DNA from: Streptomyces sp. Root431
Lineage (GTDB): Bacteria; Actinomycetota; Actinomycetes; Streptomycetales; Streptomycetaceae
Length of the DNA: 54,960 bases
Direction of reading: 5' to 3'
Assembly (NCBI RefSeq): GCF_001426585.1
Contig: NZ_LMEI01000012.1
Location: 1 to 54,960 of the forward strand
Under the pieces are notes generated by a model, which had not been told where the DNA came from, searched no databases, and was given only the letters and a program-made list of their open reading frames with translations. Below, in pieces: positions 25,246 to 32,990 of the stretch; within the stretch, counting starts at the first letter, position 1; every line of letters begins with the position of its first letter. Made by a program: the position numbers and the translations under genes.

Positions 25246-25318
25246 GACGTGTGTCGTCCGTAACGGAACGACGAATGCTTTTTCAGTTATGCACCCTGAG
25301 GTGCGGGGCCTCGGACGG

Positions 25319-25435
25319 TCAGTCGAGTTCCGCCCACGGCAGGCTGCGAACAGTTCCCGCCGGCGCCTCGTCCGCGTTCATCGCGTCGAGGATCGCGTCG
25401 ATCGAATCGATGCCCTTGATTTCCTTCTGCTCCAT
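25319..25435 (-). CDS. Candidate RiPP precursor peptide, 38 residues
   Basis: The ATG at 25435-25433 has an excellent ribosome binding site (aaaggggcgaag). The product is 38 residues: an acidic, helix-prone N-terminal part (MEQKEIKGIDSIDAIL, DAMNADE) typical of a leader peptide, an APAG segment that could be the cleavage point, and a C-terminal TVRSLPWAELD as probable core with one Trp, a Pro and acidic residues. No Cys and only one Ser and one Thr in the core, so lanthionine or thiazole chemistry is unlikely. It is followed by a terminator and then the B12 radical SAM, MFS and HTTM-like genes. Assignment rests on size, ribosome binding site and context. Confidence 0.75.
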   Translation of the reverse strand: MEQKEIKGIDSIDAILDAMNADEAPAGTVRSLPWAELD

Positions 25436-25501
25436 CTTCGCCCCTTTCAAGGATGTAGAGTTTTTCGCCGAGATAATTCCCCGACTTTCTGCTGCAAATT
25501 G

Positions 25502-25531
25502 ATCTTAAACACACCCGTTGCCGCCCCACAA
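25502..25531 (-). promoter_or_regulatory. Possible promoter of the precursor gene
   Basis: Minus strand TTGTGG (25531-25526) and TAAGAT (25507-25502), spaced by 18 bp, lie about 70 bases before the precursor start. Match to consensus is moderate; a second candidate, TTGCAG with TATCTC, lies closer to the gene. The stretch 25436-25592 otherwise holds no gene. Confidence 0.3.
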
Positions 25532-25592
25532 GGCCCGACGTCGTTTATCCAGTGCTGACCTCTTTCGCATAACGGGTTCTGTTCGCCCTGTT

Positions 25593-26240
25593 TGTCGTAC
25601 GTGTTCGCGGCCGTCATCGTCGACCGCCACATGGCCAGTTCGTCGCGGCCTCGGTTAAGACCGGCCTTGCGGTCGGCCTGTAGTTCGGCGATGGAGTTCC
25701 GGGCGTGCTCAAGCCGTGCCCATACTCGTCCAGCGACGTAGTCGTCGGCATCCGTGCGCTGGCTCCGCGCAGACGCTCCGCCTTGATGTCGCTGTCCTGC
25801 TTCGCGAGTGCCGCGATCAGCGCGAAGGTCACGACGCCGATCGCGTTCGACGTGTCGGGGAACGGTTCGAGGACGGAGACGAAGCGGACTCCGTACCTCT
25901 TGAAATCTTTGTCGATCTCCAGGGCGTCGTGCGCGCCCTTGCGGGGCGGCCGGGAGAGTTCGTCGACCACCACCACGTCGACCTCGCCCGCACGCACGGC
26001 GGACATGAGGTCCGCGGAAGAGGGATGGATCACATGTGGATCCCCACTCGACCTCCCCACGTCTTTGAGCGTGTGAACAACCTCCCACCCCCTGCTCTCC
26101 GCCGGCGCCGCACCGGCCGCCACCTGCGCTTCCGGGGACGAATCGGACGAGTCCGGGCGGGCCTTCGACTGTCGGGCGTACACGGCCACTCACACCGTGT
26201 CGAGTTGCCCGGAGCTCAGCGTCGAAACCAAGGGGGACAC
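25593..26240 (-). pseudogene. Decayed phiBT1-type large serine integrase
   Basis: From GTG 26240, preceded by aggtgag, the frame reads MSPLVSTLSSGQLDTV, a TGA at 26192-26190, then VAVYARQSKARPDSS, matching (from memory) the phiBT1 integrase start with Arg replaced by the stop. The catalytic-domain segments DVVVVDELSRPPRKGAHDAL and VTFALIAALAKQDSDIKAER follow. Then the frame shifts and jumps to DDYVAGRVWARLE and SIAELQADRKAGLNRGRDEL, normally hundreds of residues later. So it has a nonsense codon, two internal deletions, a frameshift and a lost C-terminus. It cannot encode a working recombinase. Confidence 0.8.
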
Positions 26241-26474
26241 GGCTCTCACCTGCTTCTTTCTGTCGTGTGCCTACTGATTGACCGTCGTTGGAAAGCGATT
26301 CAGATGAAACAGCCACGCATGCCGCACACCAGTCCGACGGGGGAAACACGGCGGCTGAGCCAACCGGAGCCCCTGCCGCCGTCCGCTTCCCCACGCCCGC
26401 GTCCGGGTGGACGAGCCCGGACGAACCGCCCGGTGGGGTTCGGATACGTGTTCCGTACCTGTACGTTCTCGACC

Positions 26475-27797
26475 GTGTCTGCTTCGAAGAAGACCGCTTG
26501 GGCGGTCGCCACTGCCGTACTCCTGCCTCTCGTCATCGCCGCGCCCGCGGCTCACGCGGACGAAGGGAAGGACGCGAAGGACAAGCAGCCCAAGCCGCCC
26601 GCCAACATGTCCGCGGTCGGCGGTGCGGCGCTCGGCAGGCCTGGGACTCAGGTGCTGCTGGGGCCCGGTGCACCCGTGCTGCCCAAGGAGCTGTCCGCGC
26701 GGTCGTGGATCGTCGCGGACGCGGAGAGCGGGCAGGTCCTCGCCTCGCACAACGCGCACTGGCGGCTCGCGCCGGCGTCCACGCTCAAGATGCTCTTCGC
26801 GGACACCGTGCTGCCGAAGCTCCCCAAGACGCAGAACCATCTGGTGACCAACCGGGACCTGGCCGGGATGGGCTCCGGCTCCAGCCTGGTCGGCATCAAG
26901 GAGAAGCAGACCTACAGCGTCCACGACCTGTGGCTCGGCGTGTTCCTGCGCTCCGGCAACGACGCCGTCCACGTCCTGTCGGCCATGAACGGCGGCGTCC
27001 CGCAGACCGTGAAGGACATGAACGCCCGCGCGGCCGAGCTCCAGGCGCTCGACACCTACGTGGTCTCGCCGGACGGTTACGACGCCCCGCGCCAGGTCTC
27101 GTCCGCGTACGACCTCACGCTCATCGCCCGCAGCGGCATGCAGAACGCGGATTTCCGGGAGTACGCCGCCACGCCCCGCGCCGCCTTCCCCGGCGAGCAG
27201 AAGCCGGGCAAGAAGCGCGAGACCTTCGAGATCCAGAACACCAACCGGCTGCTGACCGGTGACCTCGGCGTCGCCCCGTACCAGGGGATCGCGGGGGTGA
27301 AGAACGGCAACACCACACACGCGGGATCCACCTTCACGGGGGTCGCGGAGCGCGGCGGGAAGGTGCTGCTCGTCACCGTCATGAACCCGTCGTCGAAGGA
27401 GCAGCACGCGGTCTACAAGGAGACCGCCCGGCTGCTCGACTGGGGCTTCGCGGCGGCCGGGAAGGTGACGCCGGTGGGCGAGCTGGTGCCGCCCACGTCC
27501 GCCCGTACGGGGAAGGGCACGGGTACGGGTTCGGGGGCCGGCACCGGGGCGGCGACCGGGGGGTCGGACGGAGGAGCGGAGCCCGCTCCCGGGAAGAACG
27601 CTCCCGACGGGTCCGCCGCCTCCGCCGCATCCGAGGAGAAGTCCGGCGGGGTCGGGATCGCGCTGAGCGTAGCGGGCGGGGCGCTCCTGCTGCTCGCCGG
27701 CGCCGTCTTCCTCGTCAACCGTCGCTGGCCGCTGGCCGGTTCGGGGTCGCGCCGTCGTCGCTCGCAGACGCCTCTGGATCCCGACGTGAACCCGTAG
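26475..27797 (+). CDS. D-alanyl-D-alanine carboxypeptidase (PBP5-like), membrane anchored
   Basis: 440 residues from GTG 26475, chosen because it places a normal signal peptide (KKTAWAVATAVLLPLVIAAPAAHA) at the N-terminus. The catalytic SxxK is Ser102-Lys105 (APASTLKML), SxN is RSGNDAVH, and the third box reads GVKNGNTTHAG, with KNG rather than KTG. A Gly/Ser/Thr linker and a C-terminal membrane helix (LSVAGGALLLLAGAVFLVN) follow. It trims peptidoglycan stem peptides outside the cell. Its last 83 bases overlap the convergent YihY/BrkB gene. Confidence 0.9.
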   Translation: MSASKKTAWAVATAVLLPLVIAAPAAHADEGKDAKDKQPKPPANMSAVGGAALGRPGTQVLLGPGAPVLPKELSARSWIVADAESGQVLASHNAHWRLAPASTLKMLFADTVLPKLPKTQNHLVTNRDLAGMGSGSSLVGIKEKQTYSVHDLWLGVFLRSGNDAVHVLSAMNGGVPQTVKDMNARAAELQALDTYVVSPDGYDAPRQVSSAYDLTLIARSGMQNADFREYAATPRAAFPGEQKPGKKRETFEIQNTNRLLTGDLGVAPYQGIAGVKNGNTTHAGSTFTGVAERGGKVLLVTVMNPSSKEQHAVYKETARLLDWGFAAAGKVTPVGELVPPTSARTGKGTGTGSGAGTGAATGGSDGGAEPAPGKNAPDGSAASAASEEKSGGVGIALSVAGGALLLLAGAVFLVNRRWPLAGSGSRRRRSQTPLDPDVNP

Positions 27798-28632
27798 CCG
27801 TCCAGGCCGCGCAGAACAGCAGCAGTTTCGCGGTGAAGTTGATCCACAGCATCAGGGCGATCGGGGTGCCGAACGCCCCGTACATCGACTTCCCCGCGAC
27901 CCCCTTCATGTAGCCGCCGAGCAGCAGCTTGAGCAGTTCGAAGCCGATCGCGCCGATGACCGCCGCCACCAGGAGGCGGCGGCGGGGCGGCTGGACGCCG
28001 GGCAGCAGCGTCAGGAGGTAGAGCAGCATCAGGAAGTCGGCGGCCGCGGCGACGAGGACGGCGGCCGCCTGGAGCAGGTAGCCGCCCGCGCCCTCGCCGG
28101 AGATGCCGGCCTTGTCGGCGGTCCAGCCGACGGCGGTGGAGCCGAGCCAGGACGCGGCGAGCGAGCAGAGCGCGACGCCGCCGAGCCCGAGGAGCACGAG
28201 CGCGTCCTTGCCCTTGCGGACGATCGGATTGCCCTCCTCGACGCCGTCGAGCCCCCACACGGCGCGCAGGCACTCCCGCATGGAGCCGATCCAGCTGATG
28301 CCGGTGAGGAGCAGGAGCGCGCCGGCGATGAGTCCGACGGTGCCGGCGTTGGCGACGAGCCCGTCGATGTCGAGCTGGTCGGAGATGCCGGGGACCTGGT
28401 CGGCGACCTTCTCCTCGATCTTGTCGAGCTGCTTGGTGGAGAGCAGCGCGGCGCCGATCGCGGCGGCGACGGTGATCAGCGGGAAGAGGGCGAGGAAGGA
28501 GAGGAAGGTGATCGCGGCGGCGAGCCGGGTCCAGTGGACCTCGTCGAGGGTCTCGTACGAGCGCCAGGCGTGAGTGCGCATGAGGCGGGCGGCCACGGGG
28601 CCGATGACGGGGAGCTTGGTCAGCCAGTCCAT
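27715..28632 (-). CDS. YihY/BrkB-family inner membrane protein
   Basis: 305 residues with six membrane segments. WTRLAAAITFLSFLALFPL, the family's LLSTKQLDKIEEKV loop, and the closing FGTPIALMLWINFTAKLLLF are characteristic of the YihY/BrkB family (formerly thought RNase BN). Molecular function is not established for the family. It is convergent with the carboxypeptidase gene and the two coding ends overlap by 83 bp, so its C-terminal 27 residues are encoded opposite the other gene's cytoplasmic tail. Confidence 0.9.
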   Translation of the reverse strand: MDWLTKLPVIGPVAARLMRTHAWRSYETLDEVHWTRLAAAITFLSFLALFPLITVAAAIGAALLSTKQLDKIEEKVADQVPGISDQLDIDGLVANAGTVGLIAGALLLLTGISWIGSMRECLRAVWGLDGVEEGNPIVRKGKDALVLLGLGGVALCSLAASWLGSTAVGWTADKAGISGEGAGGYLLQAAAVLVAAAADFLMLLYLLTLLPGVQPPRRRLLVAAVIGAIGFELLKLLLGGYMKGVAGKSMYGAFGTPIALMLWINFTAKLLLFCAAWTATGSRRDPEASASDDGATPNRPAASDG

Positions 28633-28812
28633 GTCGTACGCCTACCCCTTGATCCGTTGGTCCGAGAGTTGCCCGGAGTACGAGAATCCCCCGGCGGAGC
28701 ACGCGCGCCGGTGACCGACATCCCGGAGGCAATGGCGGCATAAGCGACAGACGCGGCTATACGGTCACCCTGATGGCTGTCGAGACCCCCGCCCTCTGAG
28801 GAGTACCCCACC

Positions 28813-29613
28813 ATGAAGGACGCCTTCGGCACCCCGCAGTCCCTGCTCGTCCTCGGCGGCACCTCCGAGATCGGCCTCGCCACCGCGCGCCGGATGATCA
28901 CCCGCGGCGTCCGGACGGTCTGGTTGGCCGGCCGCCCCTCACCCGCGCTCACCGCCGCCGCGGACTCGCTCCGCGCGCTCGGCACGGACGTGCGGACCGT
29001 CCCCTTCGACGCGCTCGACACCGAGTCGCACCCGGAGCGGCTCGGCAAGATCTTCACCGAGGGCGCCATCGACATCGTGCTGCTCGCCTTCGGGGTCCTC
29101 GGCGACCAGGCGCACGACGAGGCCGACCCCGTCGCCGCCGTCCGGGTCGCGCAGACCAACTACACGGGCGCCGTCTCGGCCGGGCTGGTGTGCGCGGGCG
29201 CGCTGCAGGCGCAGGGGCACGGCTCGCTGGTGGTGCTCTCGTCCGTGGCGGGCGAGCGGGCGCGGCGGACCGACTTCATCTACGGGTCGTCGAAGGCGGG
29301 GCTGGACGTCTTCGCGCAGGGGCTCGGGGACGCGATGTACGGCACGGGCGTGCACGTGATGGTGGTCCGGCCCGGGGTGGTGGTCCGGCCCGGGGTGGTG
29401 GGGCGTGGGGCGGTGCGGCCCGGGTCGGCGGGGCGTGGATCCGGGCGGTTCGGTTCCGGGTTGCCCTCGGTGACTCCCGAGGCCGTCGCGACCGCGATCG
29501 AGCTGGGGCTGCGGCGCCGCTCGGAGACGGTGTGGGTGCCGGGGTCGCTGCGGATGGTGATGGCGGCGGTACGGCACGTGCCGAGGTCGCTCTTCCGGCT
29601 CCTGCCCCTGTGA
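28813..29613 (+). CDS. Short-chain dehydrogenase/reductase (DprE2-like)
   Basis: 266 residues. The Rossmann motif is LVLGGTSEIGLA, and the catalytic residues are Ser in VVLSSVAGERARR with YGSSK (Tyr-x3-Lys). The sequence resembles DprE2, the reductase that with DprE1 makes decaprenyl-phosphoarabinose, but a DprE1 gene is not adjacent, so the substrate is open. After VVRPG the protein has an inserted Gly/Arg/Val repeat (VVVRPGVVGRGAVRPGSAGR) produced by an exact 18-bp tandem duplication and neighbouring low-complexity DNA. Confidence 0.85.
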   Translation: MKDAFGTPQSLLVLGGTSEIGLATARRMITRGVRTVWLAGRPSPALTAAADSLRALGTDVRTVPFDALDTESHPERLGKIFTEGAIDIVLLAFGVLGDQAHDEADPVAAVRVAQTNYTGAVSAGLVCAGALQAQGHGSLVVLSSVAGERARRTDFIYGSSKAGLDVFAQGLGDAMYGTGVHVMVVRPGVVVRPGVVGRGAVRPGSAGRGSGRFGSGLPSVTPEAVATAIELGLRRRSETVWVPGSLRMVMAAVRHVPRSLFRLLPL

Positions 29614-29632
29614 GGACGGGGAGAGGGAGGGC

Positions 29633-30229
29633 TCAGCCGGCGGGGGTGACGGTCGGCGTGTCGACCGGGCTGCCGCCCTGCGACGGGACGGCCGAGATCG
29701 GCCGGCCGCTGCCGAACTCGTAGTCGTACAGCTTCCGCCAGACGCCGTCCGGGCCCTGCTCGTACAGCGCGAAGGAGCGGCACGTCCAGGCCGCCTCGTA
29801 CCCGGCGAGCTCCTCGAACGCCCGGTCCATCCCCTCCTCGGAGATGGCGTGCGCCACGGTGACGTGCGGGTGGTACGGGAACTGGAGCTCGCGCGCGAGC
29901 GGGCCCGCCTCGTCCCGGATCTGGTGCTGGAGCCGGTTGCAGAGGGGGACGCCCTCCTTGAGCTTCACGAAGACGACCGGGGAGAGCGGGCGGAAGGTGC
30001 CCGTGCCCTTCAGGCGGACGGGGAACGGTTCGTACCCGGCGGCGACCCCGGCGAGGTGCGCCTCGATCTCGGGGAGCCGCTCCTCGTCGACCTCGGTCGG
30101 CGGGACGAGGGTGACGTGCGTGGGGATGCCGTGCGCGGCGGGATCGCCGAAGCCCGCGCGCCGCTCCTGGAGCAGGCTGCCATAGGGCTCCGGGACCGCG
30201 ATCGAAACGCCGAGCGTTACGGTCCCCAC
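29633..30229 (-). CDS. 2'-5' RNA ligase-family (2H phosphoesterase) protein
   Basis: 198 residues from GTG 30229, which follows a ggaggag site; a longer frame to 30301 lacks one. The two HxT motifs of 2H phosphoesterases are visible as THVTLVPP and PHVTVAHA. Family members act on cyclic phosphodiester or 2'-5' linked RNA/nucleotide ends, but the target here is unknown. A Pro/Ser/Thr-rich tail of about 20 residues ends the protein. It lies directly downstream of trpS, 95 bp away, on the same strand. Confidence 0.85.
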   Translation of the reverse strand: MGTVTLGVSIAVPEPYGSLLQERRAGFGDPAAHGIPTHVTLVPPTEVDEERLPEIEAHLAGVAAGYEPFPVRLKGTGTFRPLSPVVFVKLKEGVPLCNRLQHQIRDEAGPLARELQFPYHPHVTVAHAISEEGMDRAFEELAGYEAAWTCRSFALYEQGPDGVWRKLYDYEFGSGRPISAVPSQGGSPVDTPTVTPAG

Positions 30230-30324
30230 GTCGTTCTCCTCCGTCGTCCGTCGAATGGTGTGCGGTGGGTGGTGCAGCCGCCAGTGTGCGTCCTGCACCA
30301 CCCTCGTGGCCAGGGTCCCAGGAC

Positions 30325-31338
30325 TCAGTGCTTGGCGGGCAGGAAGCCCATCCGGTCGTACGTCTGCGCCAGCGTCTCCGCGGCGACGGCGCGGGCCTTC
30401 TCCGCACCCTTGGCCAGGATCGAGTCCAGCGTCTCCGGGTCGTCCAGGTATTCCTGGGTGCGGGCCTGGAAGGGCGTGACGAAGTCCACCATGACCTCGG
30501 CGAGGTCCGTCTTCAGCGCGCCGTACATCTTGCCCTCGTAGCTCTTCTCCAGGTCCGCGACGGACGTGTCGGTGAGCGTGGACATGATCGTGAGCAGGTT
30601 GGAGACGCCGGCCTTGTTCTCCGGGTCGAAGCGGATCACGGTGTCGGTGTCGGTGACGGCGCTCTTGATCTTCTTGGCGGTGACCTTCGGGTCGTCCAGG
30701 AGGTTGATCAGGCCCTTCGGCGTGGACGCCGACTTGCTCATCTTGATCGTCGGGTCCTGGAGGTCGTAGATCTTCCCGGTCGCCTTGACGATGTGCGGCT
30801 CGGGGATCGTGAAGGTGTCGCCGAAGCGGCCGTTGAAGCGCTCCGCGAGGTCGCGGGTCAGCTCGACGTGCTGGCGCTGGTCCTCGCCGACCGGGACCTG
30901 GTCCGCCTGGTAGAGCAGGATGTCCGCGACCTGGAGGATCGGGTAGGTGAAGAGGCCGACGGTGGCGCGGTCCGCGCCCTGCTTCGCCGACTTGTCCTTG
31001 AACTGGGTCATGCGGGAGGCCTCGCCGAAGCCGGCGAGGCAGTTCATGACCCAGCCGAGCTGCGCGTGCTCGGGGACGTGACTCTGGACGAAGAGGGTGC
31101 AGCGGTCCGGGTCGAGACCGGAGGCGAGGAGCTGCGCGGCGGCGACGCGGGTGTTGGCCCTCAGCTCGGCAGGGTCCTGCGGAACCGTGATGGCGTGCAG
31201 GTCGACGACCATGTAGAAGGCGTCGTGGGTCTCCTGCAGTGCGACGTACTGGCGGATCGCACCGAGGTAGTTGCCGAGATGGAACGAGCCCGCCGTGGGC
31301 TGGATTCCGGAGAGCGCGCGAGGTCGGTCAGAGGCCAT
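30325..31338 (-). CDS. trpS: Tryptophanyl-tRNA synthetase
   Basis: 337 residues. Class I signatures: GIQPTAGSFHLGNYLGA (HIGH-equivalent HLGN) and IKMSKSASTPKG (KMSKS). The bacterial TrpRS features YPILQVADILLYQADQVPVG and the DLAERFN segment are also present. Charges tRNA-Trp in the cytoplasm. ATG 31338 is preferred (gagaga nine bases upstream); ATG 31347 is possible. Many Streptomyces hold a second, indolmycin-resistant TrpRS elsewhere; whether this copy is the housekeeping one is inferred from its conserved location. Confidence 0.96.
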   Translation of the reverse strand: MASDRPRALSGIQPTAGSFHLGNYLGAIRQYVALQETHDAFYMVVDLHAITVPQDPAELRANTRVAAAQLLASGLDPDRCTLFVQSHVPEHAQLGWVMNCLAGFGEASRMTQFKDKSAKQGADRATVGLFTYPILQVADILLYQADQVPVGEDQRQHVELTRDLAERFNGRFGDTFTIPEPHIVKATGKIYDLQDPTIKMSKSASTPKGLINLLDDPKVTAKKIKSAVTDTDTVIRFDPENKAGVSNLLTIMSTLTDTSVADLEKSYEGKMYGALKTDLAEVMVDFVTPFQARTQEYLDDPETLDSILAKGAEKARAVAAETLAQTYDRMGFLPAKH

Positions 31339-31360
31339 GCACATCATTCTCTCAGGTGTG

Positions 31361-31389
31361 GGAACCGATCCCGGACTGCCGGTGTATCA
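31361..31389 (+). promoter_or_regulatory. ECF-type promoter (GGAAC/GTAT) before an ECF sigma gene
   Basis: GGAACC (31361-31366) and GTATCA (31384-31389), 17-18 bp apart, match the general ECF promoter pattern. Transcription would begin at about 31395, the GTG start codon of the sigma gene, implying autoregulation and a leaderless message. Confidence 0.5.
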
Positions 31390-31394
31390 AGAGT

Positions 31395-31991
31395 GTGAGG
31401 ACGCGGGAGGGGACCCGGGAGGGGGGCCTGGTCGACGACGAGGCCGTGGTGATCGCACGGGTGCGCGCCGGAGAGCCGGAGGCGTACGCGGAGCTGGTCC
31501 GCGCGCACACGGCGGTGGCGCTGAGGGCGGCGGTGGCGTGCGGGGCGGGCCCGGAGGCAGAGGACGTGGTGCAGCAGGCGTTCTTCAAGGCGTACCGGTC
31601 GCTCGGGCGTTTCAAGGACGGTGCGGCGTTCCGGCCGTGGCTGCTGCGGATCGTCGTCAATGAGACCAGGAACACAGTGCGCTCGGCGGGTCGGCAGCGG
31701 GCCGTCGCGGACCGGGAGGCGGACCTGCTCGGTGGCGAGCCGCGGATACCGGAGTCGGCGGACCCGGCGGTCGCGGCCGAGGAGCGGGAGCGGAGGCGGC
31801 GGCTCCTCGAGGCCTTGGACGGGCTCTCCGAGGACCATCGGCAGGTGGTGATCCACCGCTATCTGCTTGAGCTGGACGAGGCGGAGACGGCCGATGCGCT
31901 GGGCTGGCCGAGGGGGACGGTGAAGTCCCGGCTGAGCCGGGCGCTGAAGAAACTGGGACTGGTGCTGGAGGGAGGTGAGGAGCGTGGGTGA
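31395..31991 (+). CDS. ECF sigma factor
   Basis: 198 residues if it begins at GTG 31395, which coincides with the predicted transcription start; a start at CTG 31428 behind gggagggggg is the main alternative. Region 2 is AYAELVRAHTAVALRAAVAC with DVVQQAFFKAYRSLGRF and FRPWLLRIVVNETRN; region 4 is LSEDHRQVVIHRYLLELDEA with GWPRGTVKSRLSRALKKL. It overlaps by eight bases with the following membrane protein gene, its likely anti-sigma or target gene. An ECF-type promoter upstream suggests it controls itself. Confidence 0.85.
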   Translation: MRTREGTREGGLVDDEAVVIARVRAGEPEAYAELVRAHTAVALRAAVACGAGPEAEDVVQQAFFKAYRSLGRFKDGAAFRPWLLRIVVNETRNTVRSAGRQRAVADREADLLGGEPRIPESADPAVAAEERERRRRLLEALDGLSEDHRQVVIHRYLLELDEAETADALGWPRGTVKSRLSRALKKLGLVLEGGEERG

Positions 31992-32811
31992 CGAGCGTCT
32001 GCCGGAGGAGCGGCTTCCCGAGGAGTTGCGGGAGCTGGGACGGCGGCTGCGGGTGCCGGACGTGGACGGCGAGTCCATGGCGGAGCGGGTGCTCGCGCAG
32101 CTCCTCGCCGAGCACGTGGCGACGCCGGTGGCGGAGCCGGAGCCTCTGCCGGTGTGGCGGCGGTGGTGGGCGTCGGTGCGGGGGTGGGCGCGGGGGCGGT
32201 GGCGGGCGCTGGTGGCGGGGCTGACCGGGGTGCTGATCGCGCTGGTGCTGACCCCTCCCGTGCGGGCGGCGGTGGCGGACTGGTTCGGCTTCGGCGGGGT
32301 CACCGTGCGGTACGACGACGACCCCTCCGGGCGCGGCGTGCCGCCCGGCGGGGCGGTGCCGGGGTGCGCCGCCCCGGTGCCCCTGGCGGAGGCCGGGCGT
32401 CTGGCGGGGTTCGAGCCGCTGATACCGAAGGCTCTCGGCGCGCCGGACGCGGTCGCGGTGACGGGGTCGGCCGAGCGGGGCCGGGCGGTGATCAGCCTGT
32501 GCTGGCGCGACGGGGAGAGAACGGTCCGGCTGGACGAGTTCCCGGCGCGGCTGGACATCGGCTTCGCCAAGGAGGTCACGACGCAGCCGCAGTGGGTGGA
32601 CCTGCCGGACGGCGCTCAGGGCTACTGGTTCGCGGCGCCGCACCTGCTGACGGTCCCGATGACGGACGGGACGGGCGGGGTGTGGACCCATGAGGTCCGC
32701 ACGGCGGGGCCCACGCTGCTGTGGACGCGGAACGGGATCGCGCTCACCTTCCGGCTGGAGGGGATACCGGATCTGGAGGAGGCGCGGGCGGCGGCGGAGT
32801 CGACCGGCTGA
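31984..32811 (+). CDS. Sigma-linked single-pass membrane protein (anti-sigma-like)
   Basis: 275 residues from GTG 31984 (ggaggtgaggagc). The cytoplasmic N-terminus of about 65 residues (LPEELRELGRRLRVPD, MAERVLAQLLAEH) is followed by one membrane helix (ALVAGLTGVLIALVLTPPV) and an extracytoplasmic domain of about 180 residues with WFGFGGVTVRYDDDP and two Cys. The overlap with the sigma gene indicates coupled synthesis. No zinc anti-sigma motif is visible, so anti-sigma function is inferred from arrangement. Confidence 0.75.
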   Translation: MGDERLPEERLPEELRELGRRLRVPDVDGESMAERVLAQLLAEHVATPVAEPEPLPVWRRWWASVRGWARGRWRALVAGLTGVLIALVLTPPVRAAVADWFGFGGVTVRYDDDPSGRGVPPGGAVPGCAAPVPLAEAGRLAGFEPLIPKALGAPDAVAVTGSAERGRAVISLCWRDGERTVRLDEFPARLDIGFAKEVTTQPQWVDLPDGAQGYWFAAPHLLTVPMTDGTGGVWTHEVRTAGPTLLWTRNGIALTFRLEGIPDLEEARAAAESTG

Positions 32812-32822
32812 CGTGTCTGCTC

Positions 32823-32882
32823 GGCGTGGGCTTGTCGAGGCGTAGGCGTGGGCTTGTCGGGGCGTAGGCGTGGGCTTGTCGG
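32823..32882. repeat. 22-bp intergenic tandem repeat
   Basis: Units of ggcgtgggcttgtcg followed by (a/g)ggcgta start at 32823, 32845 and 32867 (third partial). They lie between the sigma partner gene and the aminotransferase. The rest of 32812-32990 holds no gene. Confidence 0.8.
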
Positions 32883-32990
32883 AGCGGTGGGCGCGCCGTC
32901 GTCGAGGTTTCCGCGTCCGGCGCGCGAGCGACGATAAGAAGGGGAGCCACAACCCCTGAGCTCCCGGGCCGCAGGACGAACGGAGACCCC

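Larger units (their letters stand above)
20482..26240. mobile_element. Probable genomic island with RiPP-like cluster and integrase relic
   Basis: This stretch interrupts what I remember as adjacent core genes (SCO4847 carboxypeptidase and SCO4848 homologues). Its genes are less G/C-rich at third positions than the flanks, and its right end carries a decayed phiBT1-type integrase transcribed inward, as in integrating phages. The left boundary (somewhere 20430-20860) and right boundary (26240-26474) have no recognisable direct repeats, so limits are approximate. Confidence 0.5.

Noticed and set aside
26241..26474. Second half of the SCO4848-type gene or attR at the right end of the island
   Set aside because: No segment similar to the attB core or to the gene's 3' half was found on either strand.
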